Assembly (NCBI RefSeq): GCF_030157465.1
Contig: NZ_JAOAUU010000059.1
Location: forward strand, 1-58,783
DNA from: Zoogloea sp.
Lineage (GTDB): Bacteria; Pseudomonadota; Gammaproteobacteria; Burkholderiales; Rhodocyclaceae
Direction: 5' to 3'
Length of the DNA stretch: 58,783 nt
A program made the translations under genes and the position numbers. The notes beneath the pieces are model-generated. The model did no database searches. It was given only the letters and a program-made list of their open reading frames with translations, and was not told the DNA's origin. This document shows positions 38,475 to 47,575 of the stretch, in pieces (the first letter of the stretch is position 1; each line of letters opens with the position of its first letter).

Positions 38475-39761
38475 ATGAAAATGGAAAGGATCGGCAAATA
38501 CGAGGTCAGGCGAAAGCTGGGTGAAGGCGCGACCAGTACCGTCTATCTCGGCTTCGATCCTTTCGCCCAGCGGGAGGTGGCCATCAAGCGTCTTCACCCG
38601 GAGATGCTGCGGGTCACCGACCACACCACCCTGTACCACCACATGCTGCTCAACGAGGCCTCCCTCGCCGGCAAGCTGCAGCACCCGCACATCGTCCAGA
38701 TCCACGACGCGGTCATCGACGAGCGCGACGCCTACGTGGTCATGGAATACGTGCCCGGTGGCACCCTGGATGCCTTCACGAGCCCCGACACGCTGCTGCC
38801 TTTCGAGCGGCTGATCGAGATCATCTTCAAGTGCACCCGGGCCCTCGACTACGCCCACCTGCAGGGTGTCACGCACCGGGACATCAAGCCGGCCAACATC
38901 CTGCTCACGGCCCCCGACGGGCAGGACATCAAGATTTCCGACTTCGGCGCGGCAATCTTCACCGCCAGCGAAACCACCCAGCTGTCAGGCCTCGGCTCGC
39001 CCGCCTACATGTCGCCCGAGCAGGTCCGCGAACAGCCCCTCGACCACCGCACCGACATCTACTCCCTCGGCGTGGTGATGTATCAGCTGCTCACCGGCCG
39101 GCTGCCCTTCGAAGGCAGCAGCAAGGCCACGCTGATGTACAAGATCGCCCACGAAACGCCGCCGCCGCCGTCGAGCATCCGCCCGGAGATCCCGCCGGAA
39201 CTGGACGCCATCGTCTGCAAGGCCATGCGCTGCAACATCTCCGGGCGCTATGCGGCGTGGAGGGAGTTCTCCCACGATCTGGCCGAGGTCTATCGCAACC
39301 GCCGCACGGTGGCCGACAGCACCGAGCCGCCCGACAGCGAAAAATTCGAGCGCCTGCGCGCCTTCCGTTTCTTCCGTGAATTCAGCGACATCGAAATCTG
39401 GGAGATCGTCCGCTTTGCCGAATGGCGCCTGATCCCACCCGGCACCGTGGTCATGAAGGAAGGCGAACCGGGTAATTACTTCTGCTTCGTCGTCCAGGGC
39501 GAGCTGCGCATTGCCAAGAAAAGCCACCTGCTCAACGTGCTCAGCGCCGGAGACTGTTTTGGCGAGATGGCCCTTTTCTCCCCCGGCCGCGGCGCCCGCA
39601 CGGCCTCGGTTGAAACCACCACCGAAACGCGCATCCTGACCATCCGCGCCCCCGCCCTGCTGCGCGCATCCAGCCTGTGCCAAATGCATTTTTACAAAGG
39701 CTTCCTCGAAGTTCTGGCCAGCCGCCTGTCGCTCGCCAACAGCCGCATCGCCAGCATCTAG
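38475..39761 (+). CDS. Ser/Thr protein kinase fused to a cyclic-nucleotide-binding domain
   Basis: 428 aa. Kinase domain at ~1-275: GEGATSTVYLGF (Gly-rich loop), VAIKRLH (ATP Lys), VTHRDIKPANILL (catalytic Asp), ISDFGAA (Mg Asp) and YMSPEQV. A cNMP-binding domain follows at ~295-420: FREFSDIEIWEIV, PPGTVVMKEGEPGNYFCFVVQGEL and the phosphate-binding-cassette-like GDCFGEMALFSPGRGARTASV. No transmembrane helix, so cytoplasmic. Order is kinase then sensor, the reverse of eukaryotic PKG. Ligand (cAMP, cGMP or none) and substrates unknown. It follows argH by 6 nt. Confidence 0.9.
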   Translation: MKMERIGKYEVRRKLGEGATSTVYLGFDPFAQREVAIKRLHPEMLRVTDHTTLYHHMLLNEASLAGKLQHPHIVQIHDAVIDERDAYVVMEYVPGGTLDAFTSPDTLLPFERLIEIIFKCTRALDYAHLQGVTHRDIKPANILLTAPDGQDIKISDFGAAIFTASETTQLSGLGSPAYMSPEQVREQPLDHRTDIYSLGVVMYQLLTGRLPFEGSSKATLMYKIAHETPPPPSSIRPEIPPELDAIVCKAMRCNISGRYAAWREFSHDLAEVYRNRRTVADSTEPPDSEKFERLRAFRFFREFSDIEIWEIVRFAEWRLIPPGTVVMKEGEPGNYFCFVVQGELRIAKKSHLLNVLSAGDCFGEMALFSPGRGARTASVETTTETRILTIRAPALLRASSLCQMHFYKGFLEVLASRLSLANSRIASI

Positions 39762-39795
39762 GCGCGACGGCCTCCGCCGCCCGAAGAAACGCCAT

Positions 39796-39834
39796 CCGAA
39801 TCTGTCGGCTTTTTTGACACACGCCGGCAGATTC
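39796..39834 (+). terminator. Stem-loop with T-run after the kinase gene
   Basis: A short CCGA/TCGG hairpin (39796-39808) is followed by six to seven T. Alternatively 39798-39809 pairs with 39823-39834 (12 bp, one mismatch), placing the T-run in the loop. A weak terminator candidate 35 nt after the kinase stop. Confidence 0.35.
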
Positions 39835-40024
39835 GCGCGCCGATCTTTCCCATGCGGTTTTAATTCCTTTAAAATCATCGAGCTAAAATCGTTGAGAAAT
39901 CCGGAACGAAATTTGCTTGGCCTATATTGACCAAATGCGGACCCACGTCACGTCAACGTAAGCCTGGGCTGCCTATACTGCACATGAGAACGCCGGTCTT
40001 GGCGTCAGCAAAACGAGGTTTAGG

Positions 40025-40561
40025 ATGAATCTGGAAAAAACTGAAAAATCTGCCGCGCCGCAAGTCGCCAAGTCCGACAGCGCCGCATCGCAGAAGGGCC
40101 GTCGCCGACTCGTCCAGGCCGGTCTCGCCGGTGCCCCTTTGCTGATGGCCTTGAAAAGCACGCCGGTGCTGGCCTCGAACTGCAAGTTGCCGTCCGGCTT
40201 CTCTGTTTCCGGAAACCTGAGCCGTCCGCGCGACTATGTCTGCACGGAATTCATCAACCAGGGCGTGTCGTTCTGGAAAAGCAAACTCACCAACGACAGC
40301 ACCCTGGACATCAACTACGCTACCGCCTTTGGCAGCGACCCGAAGGGCTTCGGCACTCTGCTCGGTGCGCTCAACGGTTCTGATGTTGTCTACGCCAAAG
40401 CGGCCGCCGTCTACCTCAACGCCAACGCCACCGAGCGGGCCGCCCTCAAGGCCGTTGTTTACGATGGCCTTGAAGGGGCGGGCTATGTGCCCAGCGTCGG
40501 CGCCAAGCCCTGGCATGCACTTGAGGTCGAAGCTTATTTCAACTATTTCCTGGGCATATAA
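40025..40561 (+). CDS. Exported protein of unknown function at the head of the HPr-rel-A operon
   Basis: 178 aa. I do not recognise the family. The N-terminus is polar, then KGRRRLVQAGLAGAPLLMALK and an A-x-A-like end (TPVLA). This is a Tat-like signal with consecutive Arg before the hydrophobic stretch; Sec export is also possible. The mature part (~residues 51-178) has only two Cys (SNCKLPS, DYVCTEF) and no membrane helix. The next gene, a PqqD-like protein, is in the same frame 21 nt after this stop. Position and strand suggest it is the substrate or client of the downstream PqqD/HprK/nucleotidyltransferase enzymes; this is inference. Confidence 0.7.
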   Translation: MNLEKTEKSAAPQVAKSDSAASQKGRRRLVQAGLAGAPLLMALKSTPVLASNCKLPSGFSVSGNLSRPRDYVCTEFINQGVSFWKSKLTNDSTLDINYATAFGSDPKGFGTLLGALNGSDVVYAKAAAVYLNANATERAALKAVVYDGLEGAGYVPSVGAKPWHALEVEAYFNYFLGI

Positions 40562-40582
40562 GCAGCCCACCCCTGCCCGTTT

Positions 40583-40906
40583 TTGCCTCTCCTTTTGCCT
40601 GTACAAGGTTACGTCGCCACTGCAGCCCTTCTCGAAGGGCTGCAGTTCGTTCTCTGGAAGGAAGTCGACGAAGGCTGGGTCCGCTTCGACCCGACCGCCG
40701 GCCAGACGCTGCTGCTGGCACCGATCAGCCGCTTCGTGCTCGGTCAGCTGTCGCTCCCCGGCCGCGTCCTTTCGGTCGATGATCTCGCTTACGCCGTCCT
40801 GCACGAAGAGCCCGATGCGCCGCCCGACGACTGCCGCCTCGCGGTCAGCGCAGCCGTTGACGCCCTCGCCGCGGCCCGCCTGATCGAGCAGCACCGTCCC
40901 TCTTGA
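40583..40906 (+). CDS. PqqD-like peptide-binding protein (HPr-rel-A type)
   Basis: About 107 aa; the start is uncertain. No ATG exists in frame. TTG at 40583 or 40595 are the available starts and neither has a ribosome binding site. The recognisable core is FVLWKEVDEGWVRFDP, then GQTLLLAPISRFVLGQL, then VSAAVDALAAARLI, the wing and helices of the PqqD/RiPP-recognition fold. PqqD-family proteins hold a precursor peptide for a modifying enzyme. A 12-bp perfect hairpin (40619-40646) lies inside the first third of the coding region. The stop overlaps the TTG start of the kinase-like gene in TTGA. Confidence 0.6.
   Translation: MPLLLPVQGYVATAALLEGLQFVLWKEVDEGWVRFDPTAGQTLLLAPISRFVLGQLSLPGRVLSVDDLAYAVLHEEPDAPPDDCRLAVSAAVDALAAARLIEQHRPS
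40619..40646 (+). repeat. Perfect 12-bp hairpin with CTCG loop inside the pqqD-like 5' region
   Basis: ACTGCAGCCCTT (40619-40630) and AAGGGCTGCAGT (40635-40646) pair exactly around a 4-nt loop. It could limit read-through from the abundant upstream gene into the enzyme genes, or shield the start of the PqqD-like gene. Confidence 0.7.
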
Positions 40907-41829
40907 GAATCCGCGACCTGTCCCCGTCCGACTTCCGTGCCCGCCTCGGCGGAGACGGCATCCGCCTGGCGACGGGGCCGTTCAACTGCCGCCTGCAGAG
41001 CGGCATCGGCGAGATTGCCGATGAACTCGCCCGGCTCTACGCGCACCACACGCTGGTCGACAGCTCCGCCTTCACCGATTTCCACATCGCCGTCCAGCCC
41101 GGACACGGCCTGCGGCGCTGGCTGCGCCCGCAGGCGCTGTTCTCGGTGGATTCCGTCGAGCCCTTCACCCCGCTTCCCCGTGCCCAGGCCCTGCCCATGC
41201 TGGAATGGGGCCTCAACTGGTGCGTCACCGCCTACAGCCAGCACATCCTGGTGCTCCACGCGGCAGCCGTTGCCCGCGGCAACCGGGCGGCCATCCTGCC
41301 TGCCCCGCCGGGCTCCGGCAAAAGCACCCTGTGCGCCGCGCTGGTCAACCGCGGCTGGCGTCTGCTGTCGGACGAACTGACCCTGATCAGCGTCGAAACC
41401 GGCCAGGTCATGGGCCTCGCCCGGCCGGTCAACCTCAAGAACGCCTCGATCGACATCATCCGCGCCTACGCGCCCGACGCCTTCCTGACCCAGCCCGTGC
41501 ATGACACCACCAAGGGCACGGTGGCCCTGATGGCCCCGACCGCAGCCAGCGTCGAAGCCGTCGACACACCGGCCGCGCCCACCTGGATGATCCTGCCCCG
41601 CTACCGCGCCGGCGCTGACGCCACCCTCACCCCGATGGGCAGCGGCACCGCCTTCCTGCAGATCGCCGACAACGCCATGAACTACCACATCCTCGGCGCG
41701 CAGGGCTTCGAAGCGGTGGGCCGCATGGTGGACAGCTGCCAGAGCTACGGCTTCGAATACAGCCGGCTCGACGACGCCATTGCAGTGTTCGATCGCCTGG
41801 CCGCAGAAGCGGAAAGCGAAGCCCGATGA
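40903..41829 (+). CDS. HprK-related kinase A
   Basis: 308 aa from a TTG start that overlaps the previous stop by 4 nt. P-loop PAPPGSGKSTLCAALVNRG at ~133-151, followed by a WRLLSDELTLI segment like the HPr kinase/phosphorylase core. It lacks the HprK N-terminal domain of Firmicutes, and no PTS HPr gene is in the window. Relatives of HprK phosphorylate peptide substrates in some RiPP pathways (lasso peptides). Here the fixed trio with PqqD-like and nucleotidyltransferase proteins matches the HPr-rel-A system named in protein family databases. The substrate is unknown. Confidence 0.8.
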   Translation: MRIRDLSPSDFRARLGGDGIRLATGPFNCRLQSGIGEIADELARLYAHHTLVDSSAFTDFHIAVQPGHGLRRWLRPQALFSVDSVEPFTPLPRAQALPMLEWGLNWCVTAYSQHILVLHAAAVARGNRAAILPAPPGSGKSTLCAALVNRGWRLLSDELTLISVETGQVMGLARPVNLKNASIDIIRAYAPDAFLTQPVHDTTKGTVALMAPTAASVEAVDTPAAPTWMILPRYRAGADATLTPMGSGTAFLQIADNAMNYHILGAQGFEAVGRMVDSCQSYGFEYSRLDDAIAVFDRLAAEAESEAR

Positions 41830-42938
41830 GCCTGCTGGTCCAGGTGTTCCGCCAGCCGGACCAAATCCGGCGCCTCCAGGCACACGAGTGGGATCTACTG
41901 GTTCGCCAGGCGCGTCACGCCAACCTGCTCGGCCGGCTCCACCACCGCCTGCTGGCAGCCGGACTGGCCGCCGAGATACCCCGCCGCCCCGCCAATCATC
42001 TCCTGTCCGGCGCCGTCATGGCCGGGCAGCAGCATCACTCGATCCGCCGCGAAGTCCGTTTTCTGCGCGAAGCCCTGGCGCCGGCCGGCATTCCGCTGAT
42101 CCTGCTCAAGGGCGCGGCCTACGTCGCCGCCGGGCTGCCCGCCGCCGAAGGGCGCCTGTTTGCCGACGTGGACATCCTGGTGCCCCGCGAACAGCTTGGC
42201 GAAGCCGAATCAGCACTGATGATGACCGGCTGGCAAAGCACCGCCCTCGACGCCTACGACCAGCGCTACTACCGCCGCTGGATGCACGAACTGCCGGCCA
42301 TGCAGCACATCTTCCGCGGCACGGCCCTCGATGTGCACCACACGATCCTGCCGCCGACCGCGCGCCTCAAACCCGACCCGCGCCTCCTTGTCGAAGCCAG
42401 CGTCGAAATTCCCGGCCTGCCCGGCGTGCGCACCCTCGCCCTGCCCGACCTGATCCTGCACAGCGCCACCCACCTGTTCCACGAAGGCGAACCCGACAAC
42501 CTGCTGCGCGACCTCACCGACCTGGACGCACTGCTGCGCCACCTCGGCACCACCCCCGGCAACTGGGACGCACTCGTAGCACGGGCTCAGCAACTCGGGC
42601 TGGAAGGCCCGCTGCGCCTCGCCCTGCGCTACACCTGCCGCGTGCTCGGCACCCCGGTGCCGGCTGCCCTGGACTGCCTTGGCGCAGGCGGGCCAGGCCA
42701 GCGCATGCTCGACGCGATCTATTCCCGCGTGCTGCGCCCGCAACACCCGAGCACCGCCGACGTCCTCTCCCCCCTCGCCCGCAAAAGCCTCTACATCCGC
42801 GCCCACTGGCTGCGCATGCCGCCTCACCTGCTGGCCTATCACCTGGCCCACAAGGCGCTTTTTCCGCCGGAAGCCCTCACCAAACCGCTGTCAGACGACA
42901 AGTCCCACGAAAAACCGGACGCAAAAAAAGCGGCCTGA
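41826..42938 (+). CDS. Nucleotidyltransferase-family protein (NTP_transf_5-like)
   Basis: 370 aa. The start overlaps the kinase-like gene stop in ATGA. Nucleotidyltransferase core at ~85-150: LILLKGAAYVAAGL, the metal-binding GRLFADVDILVPRE (DxD), and further GTALDVHHTILPP. The C-terminal ~120 residues are helical and basic. In lasso-peptide clusters a similar enzyme acts after an HprK-like kinase, adding groups to the phosphate. Function here is inferred only from that parallel. Last gene of the operon; a strong terminator includes its stop codon. Confidence 0.8.
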   Translation: MSLLVQVFRQPDQIRRLQAHEWDLLVRQARHANLLGRLHHRLLAAGLAAEIPRRPANHLLSGAVMAGQQHHSIRREVRFLREALAPAGIPLILLKGAAYVAAGLPAAEGRLFADVDILVPREQLGEAESALMMTGWQSTALDAYDQRYYRRWMHELPAMQHIFRGTALDVHHTILPPTARLKPDPRLLVEASVEIPGLPGVRTLALPDLILHSATHLFHEGEPDNLLRDLTDLDALLRHLGTTPGNWDALVARAQQLGLEGPLRLALRYTCRVLGTPVPAALDCLGAGGPGQRMLDAIYSRVLRPQHPSTADVLSPLARKSLYIRAHWLRMPPHLLAYHLAHKALFPPEALTKPLSDDKSHEKPDAKKAA

Positions 42939-42950
42939 GCCGCTTTTTTT
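42923..42950. terminator. Bidirectional terminator between the nucleotidyltransferase and grxD
   Basis: AAAAAAAGCGGC (42923-42934) pairs with GCCGCTTTTTTT (42939-42950) around a CTGA loop. T-runs on both strands serve the convergent genes on each side. Confidence 0.9.
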
Positions 42951-42967
42951 ACCGGAACCGCACCGCT

Positions 42968-43282
42968 TTAGGCCAGATCGGCAATCAGCTGCTTCAGTTC
43001 GCCGGACTGGTACATCTCGCGCATGATGTCGGACCCGCCGACAAACTCGCCCTTGATGTAGAGCTGCGGAATGGTCGGCCAGTTGGCGTATTCCTTGATG
43101 CCCTGGCGGATACCCTCGTCGGCCAGCACATCCACCGCAAAGACTTCACCAGCGCCGCAAGCCTGCAGAATCTGGACCGCAGTAGCGGAAAAACCGCAAC
43201 GCGGCATGGCCGGGCTGCCCTTCATGTACAGCACGACCGGGTGGGTGGTGACTTGTTCGTGAATGATTTTTTGAACGTCCAT
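42968..43282 (-). CDS. grxD: Monothiol glutaredoxin Grx4
   Basis: 104 aa from ATG 43282. The CGFS active site (MPRCGFSATAVQIL) binds a [2Fe-2S] cluster with glutathione. WPTIPQLYIKGEFVGGSDI is the glutathione-binding cis-Pro region. Role in iron-sulfur trafficking. Last gene of the leftward hemA-prfA-prmC-grxD set, 62 nt after prmC. Confidence 0.96.
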   Translation of the reverse strand: MDVQKIIHEQVTTHPVVLYMKGSPAMPRCGFSATAVQILQACGAGEVFAVDVLADEGIRQGIKEYANWPTIPQLYIKGEFVGGSDIMREMYQSGELKQLIADLA

Positions 43283-43344
43283 CGTGATCTCGCAAATAGT
43301 TGAGCAATTCAGTCGGGAAAGTCTAGGCTTGCCAGCCACCGCCG

Positions 43345-44178
43345 TCAAGGGCGACGGCCAAAGCTGATCCGTTCGATACCGGCCAGATCCTGCGCCGACG
43401 CCACCTCGACAAAGCCTGCGGCAACGAGCAGAGCCCGCACCGCCGCAGCCTGATCGTAGCCGTGCTCCATCATCAGCCAGCCGCCGGCCGCAAGAAAACC
43501 CGGCGCAGCGGCGGTGATGCGGCGCAGGTCATCGAGGCCCGCCGGGCCCGAAGCCAGCGCCGTTGCCGGCTCGAAGCGCACGTCCCCCTGGGCCAGGTGC
43601 GGATCGTTCTCGGCGATGTAGGGCGGGTTGCTGACGATGAAATCGAAACCTGCCGCCGCATCCAGCGCCGCAAACCAGTCACTCTCGACAAAGCGCACCG
43701 ACGCAGCGAGCGCAGCGGCGTTGGCGCGGGCAACGATGAGCGCGGCGGGCGAAAAATCCACCGCCGTCACCTGCGCGGCCGGAATCTCGAGGGCCAGCGT
43801 GACCGCCAGTGCGCCGCTGCCGGTGCCCAGATCAAGGATGGCCGGCGCGCTGCCGGGCGCAACGCGCGCCAGCACAAGATCGACGACCAGTTCGGTTTCC
43901 GGACGCGGAATCAGCACCGCGGGCGACACGCCGAAGCGGCGCCCGTAGAACTCGCGCTCGCCGAGCAGGTAAGCCACCGGCTCGCCGGCGACGCGGCGCG
44001 TCAGCAGCTCGACGAAACGCCCGGCCTGCCCGGCAGCCAGCGCGCGCTCGGGATAGGCCGCAATCTGGGCCGCCGTGCAGCCGAGGATTTCACGCAGCAA
44101 GAGCCGCGCCTCGCTGGCCGGCAGGCGTCCGCGCGCCAGCGCGAGGGCGGCGCCGACGCTCGTCGGCAGATCAGCCAT
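43345..44178 (-). CDS. prmC: Release factor glutamine methyltransferase PrmC
   Basis: 277 aa. N-terminal helical release-factor-binding domain, then a Rossmann methyltransferase with [18 protein letters not shown] (SAM) and [16 protein letters not shown] (NPPY catalytic motif). N5-methylates the GGQ glutamine of RF1/RF2. ATG 44178 overlaps the prfA stop by 8 nt, so it is coupled to its substrate's gene; the in-frame codon at 44244 would lie deep inside prfA. Confidence 0.96.
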   Translation of the reverse strand: MADLPTSVGAALALARGRLPASEARLLLREILGCTAAQIAAYPERALAAGQAGRFVELLTRRVAGEPVAYLLGEREFYGRRFGVSPAVLIPRPETELVVDLVLARVAPGSAPAILDLGTGSGALAVTLALEIPAAQVTAVDFSPAALIVARANAAALAASVRFVESDWFAALDAAAGFDFIVSNPPYIAENDPHLAQGDVRFEPATALASGPAGLDDLRRITAAAPGFLAAGGWLMMEHGYDQAAAVRALLVAAGFVEVASAQDLAGIERISFGRRP

Positions 44179-45256
44179 TCTCGTCGGCCAGCGCAGCCAG
44201 CAATTCGGCCTGGTGTTCGGCGGTAAGCGCGGCCACCACTTCATCCAGCTCGCCCTGCATCACCGCATCGAGCTTGTAGAGCGTGAGGTTGATACGGTGA
44301 TCGGTGAGGCGCCCCTGCGGATAGTTGTAGGTGCGGATGCGCTCGGAGCGATCACCGCTGCCCACCAGGCTCTTGCGGGTGGCGGCTTCCCTGGCCTGCT
44401 GCTCGCGCACCTGGATGTCCTTGATGCGCGCGGCCAGCACGCGCATGGCGGAGGCCTTGTTCTGGTGCTGGGAGCGGCCGTCCTGACATTCGGCCACGAT
44501 GCCGGTGGGCAGGTGGGTAATGCGCACCGCCGAGTCGGTCTTGTTGATGTGCTGACCGCCGGCACCCGAGGCGCGGAAGGTGTCGATGCGCAGATCGGCG
44601 GGATTGAGCTCGACTTCACCCACTTCGTCGGCCTCGGGCATGACCGCCACGGTGCAGGCCGAGGTGTGGATGCGGCCCTGGGTTTCGGTGGCCGGCACGC
44701 GCTGCACGCGGTGGCCGCCGGATTCGAACTTGAGCCGCGAATAGGCACCGGCGCCCGCCACGCGCACGATCACCTCCTTGAAGCCCCCCAGCTCGGAATC
44801 GCTGGCCGAGATGACCTCGACGCGCCAGCCCTGGCGTTCGGCATAGCGGGTGTACATGCGCAGCAGGTCACCGGCGAACAGCGCGGCCTCGTCGCCACCG
44901 GTTCCGGCGCGGATTTCGAGAAAAAGGTTGCGCTCGTCGTTGGGGTCGCGGGGAAGCAGCGCGGTCTGCAGATCCGTTTCGATGCGCAGCTGGGCGGCCT
45001 GGGCCGATTCGATCTCGGCGACGGCGAGCTCCTTCATCTCCGGATCGGCGAGGAGCTCCTTCGCCGACGTCTCGTCGTCGAGGGCCTGGCAGTAGGCGCG
45101 ATACAGCTCGACCACCGGCGTGATCTCGGCGTGCTCGCGGGTCAGCTTGCGGTAGTTGTCCATGTCGCTGGCCGCCTCGCTGGTGGCGAGCAGGCGGTCG
45201 AGCTCCTGCAGACGGTCGGCAAGGTTGTCCAGCTTGTCGCGGATGCGCTGTTTCAT
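44171..45256 (-). CDS. prfA: Peptide chain release factor 1
   Basis: Recognises UAG and UAA; 361 aa, standard length from ATG 45256. The PxT-type recognition loop ([17 protein letters not shown]) identifies RF1. The GGQ loop is [16 protein letters not shown]. It follows hemA by 51 nt and overlaps prmC, which modifies its GGQ glutamine. Confidence 0.97.
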   Translation of the reverse strand: MKQRIRDKLDNLADRLQELDRLLATSEAASDMDNYRKLTREHAEITPVVELYRAYCQALDDETSAKELLADPEMKELAVAEIESAQAAQLRIETDLQTALLPRDPNDERNLFLEIRAGTGGDEAALFAGDLLRMYTRYAERQGWRVEVISASDSELGGFKEVIVRVAGAGAYSRLKFESGGHRVQRVPATETQGRIHTSACTVAVMPEADEVGEVELNPADLRIDTFRASGAGGQHINKTDSAVRITHLPTGIVAECQDGRSQHQNKASAMRVLAARIKDIQVREQQAREAATRKSLVGSGDRSERIRTYNYPQGRLTDHRINLTLYKLDAVMQGELDEVVAALTAEHQAELLAALADENG

Positions 45257-45307
45257 GGGTGGAGGGCCCGCGGACGCAGGCGTGAAAAACACCGCGCCCG
45301 GCGTGGG

Positions 45308-46549
45308 CTAGTGATCTTTGTGGAGGTTGAAGAGGCGCCGCACCAGCTCGGCGCAGTCGCCATCGGCGTCGTTGAGAAAGCGGGTCGGCCCGTGGATGAG
45401 CTTGTTGGTCAGGCCGTGGCTGAGGGCCTCGATGACCTTGTGGGGATCTTCGCCCTTGGCCAGCAGGCGCACCGCGCGCTCCACTTCAGCCTGGCGCAGG
45501 TGGTCGGCATGTTCGCGCAGGGCGCGAATGGTCGGCACCGTGCCGCGGCTGTCGAGCCAGTGAAGAAAGCCGTCGACCCGCTCGTCGATGATGCCTTCGG
45601 CCTCGATCACTGCCGCGTGGCGGGATTCGAGGCCGGAATCGACAACCTTGGCGAGATCATCGACGGTGTACAGGAAGACGTCGCCCAGCGCGGCAACCTC
45701 GGGTTCGATGTCCCGCGGCACCGCCAGGTCGACCATCACCATCGGGCGGTGGCGGCGCGCCTTGAGCGCACGCTCGACCATACCGAGCCCGATGATGGGC
45801 AGCGGGCTGCCGGTGCAGGAAACCACGATGTCGTAGGCCGCGAGCGACTCGGCCACCTGGTCGAGACGCAGCACATCGGCGCTGAAGCGCTCGGCCAGGG
45901 CCTTGGCGCGGGCTGGCGTGCGGTTGGCGATGGTCATTTTCTTCGGCTGCTCGCCACCGAAGTGGGCGGCGCACAGCTCGATCATTTCGCCGGCGCCCAC
46001 GAAGAGGACCCGCTGCTCACTCACCCGCTCGAAAATCCGCTCCGACAGATGTACCGCAGCCGCCGCCATCGACACCGTGTTGGCGCCGATGGCGGTGGTC
46101 GAGCGCACCTCCTTCGCTACCGAGAAGGTGCGCTGGAAGAGCTTGTGCAGGGTGGTGCCGAGCGTGCCGGCCTGCTCGGCCTGGCGCACTGCATCCTTGA
46201 CCTGGCCAAGGATCTGCGGCTCGCCGATGACCATCGAGTCCAGCCCGCTGGCCACGCGAAAGACGTGGCGCACGGCGTCACGCTGGGGAAAGGTGTAGAG
46301 GTAGGGCGCCAGATCGTGCAGCGCCATACGGTGGTACTCGGCAAACCAGTCGGCCGCGTACTGGGGCTCTTCGGTCGCGAAGTACAGCTCGGTGCGGTTG
46401 CAGGTGGAGATGATCGCAGCTTCCTTCACCGGCTTGGCACGCACGAGATCACCCAGGGCCTGAACGAGGCGTTCAGGCTGGAAAGCCACCTGTTCCCGAA
46501 TCGAGACAGGCGCAGTGTGATGGTTGAGACCAAGGGCGAAGAGTTGCAT
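45308..46549 (-). CDS. hemA: Glutamyl-tRNA reductase
   Basis: First committed step of C5-pathway tetrapyrrole synthesis; 413 aa from ATG 46549. Landmarks are [14 protein letters not shown], the catalytic Cys in [24 protein letters not shown] and the NADPH-binding [18 protein letters not shown]-terminal dimerisation helices follow. It leads hemA-prfA-prmC-grxD and has its own -10 box upstream. Confidence 0.97.
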   Translation of the reverse strand: MQLFALGLNHHTAPVSIREQVAFQPERLVQALGDLVRAKPVKEAAIISTCNRTELYFATEEPQYAADWFAEYHRMALHDLAPYLYTFPQRDAVRHVFRVASGLDSMVIGEPQILGQVKDAVRQAEQAGTLGTTLHKLFQRTFSVAKEVRSTTAIGANTVSMAAAAVHLSERIFERVSEQRVLFVGAGEMIELCAAHFGGEQPKKMTIANRTPARAKALAERFSADVLRLDQVAESLAAYDIVVSCTGSPLPIIGLGMVERALKARRHRPMVMVDLAVPRDIEPEVAALGDVFLYTVDDLAKVVDSGLESRHAAVIEAEGIIDERVDGFLHWLDSRGTVPTIRALREHADHLRQAEVERAVRLLAKGEDPHKVIEALSHGLTNKLIHGPTRFLNDADGDCAELVRRLFNLHKDH

Positions 46550-46587
46550 GCGCGGCACCGGGTGAGGGCGCAATTTTTCAGCCGGCG

Positions 46588-46593
46588 ATTATA
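46588..46593 (-). promoter_or_regulatory. -10 box upstream of hemA
   Basis: Perfect TATAAT on the minus strand 39 nt before the hemA ATG. The hexamer 16 bp further upstream (TTTCCG) is a poor -35. It lies just past the stem-loop at 46613-46649. Confidence 0.5.
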
Positions 46594-46612
46594 TCACCCG
46601 CTGTTTTAACGG

Positions 46613-46649
46613 AAACAGGGACGACAGCGCAGGCCTGTCGCCCCTGTTT
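46613..46649 (-). terminator. 15-bp stem-loop between scpB and hemA
   Basis: Arms 46613-46627 and 46635-46649 pair with one mismatch around a 7-nt loop. It may end the scpB transcript or be an operator-like structure next to the hemA promoter. No T-run. Confidence 0.45.
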
Positions 46650-46731
46650 GGCGCCGCGGGTACGGGACGGCGACGGATTATCTGCCGGACATCCGCCGGC
46701 AACGCATCCTTGTGGCGCGCGGATGCGGGCC

Positions 46732-47505
46732 CTACTCGCCCTTGAACACGGGCGGGCGCTTCTCCCGGAAGGCCTGCACGCCTTCGGCGTAGTCACGGCT
46801 GTTGTACACCACCCGGCGCAGGCCCTGGATACGCTCGAAGTCTTCGGGCGACATGGTGTGGGCACCGGCCAGGATCCGCAGCTGCTCCTTCATCACCGAG
46901 ATGGAAAGCGGCGCGTTGGCAACAATGCGACGCGCCATGGCGTAGGTGACTTCCTCCAGCTCGGCCTTATCGACCACCCTGTTGATGACGCCGAGGCTGC
47001 ACAGGCGCTGGGCAGAAATCGGGTCGGCGGTAAACAGCATCTCCTTGGCGAGATTAAGCGAGGCCGCGTTGAGAAAAGTGAGCAGGCCGCCCACGTTGTA
47101 GGGCACGTTAAGCCGGGCCGGCGTTGCCGCAAAGGTGGCGTCGTCGGCAGCCAGGATGAGGTCGCAGGCAAACACCGTTTCGCAGGCGCCGCCCCATACG
47201 CTGCCCTCGATCATCGCAATCACCGGCGCCGGAAAGGCTTCGATATCGCGAATCAGCTTGCGCAGGGGGTCGCGCCAGGCCAGCGGATCAAGGCCGGCGG
47301 CGGGCAGCTCGTCAATGTCGTGGCCAGCCGACCAGACCTTGCTGCCGGCCCTTGCGCGCAGGACCAGACAGCGCACGCCCGCCGAACGGAAGGATTCCAG
47401 GGCCGCCGCAAAGGCGAGGACCATTTCCTCGCACAGCGCGTTGCGCCGGTGGTCGCGGTCGAAGGTGACGGTGCCGATGTTGTCGGCGATGTCGATCAAC
47501 AGCAT
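46732..47505 (-). CDS. scpB: Methylmalonyl-CoA decarboxylase (crotonase family)
   Basis: 257 aa crotonase-fold protein. The segment AGSKVWSAGHDIDELP, followed by DPLAWRDPLRKLIRDI and MIEGSVWGGACETV, matches the ScpB/YgfG pattern much better than a general enoyl-CoA hydratase. LNVPYNVGGLLTF and MSPEDFERIQGLRRVVY support it. Converts methylmalonyl-CoA to propionyl-CoA. No sbm or propionyl-CoA transferase gene is present here, so the pathway partners are elsewhere. Confidence 0.82.
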   Translation of the reverse strand: MLLIDIADNIGTVTFDRDHRRNALCEEMVLAFAAALESFRSAGVRCLVLRARAGSKVWSAGHDIDELPAAGLDPLAWRDPLRKLIRDIEAFPAPVIAMIEGSVWGGACETVFACDLILAADDATFAATPARLNVPYNVGGLLTFLNAASLNLAKEMLFTADPISAQRLCSLGVINRVVDKAELEEVTYAMARRIVANAPLSISVMKEQLRILAGAHTMSPEDFERIQGLRRVVYNSRDYAEGVQAFREKRPPVFKGE

Positions 47506-47575
47506 GAAGGCGTTCTCGTGAAAATGTGGATGGCCGCCGGCGTTCCGGCATTGCTCCCGCCGGCACCGGCAACTG

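Noticed and set aside
44075-46609. 844-codon plus-strand frame opposite prmC, prfA and hemA
   Set aside because: It spans three well-identified genes on the other strand and is low-complexity Gly/Ala/Val/Asp; a codon-bias shadow.
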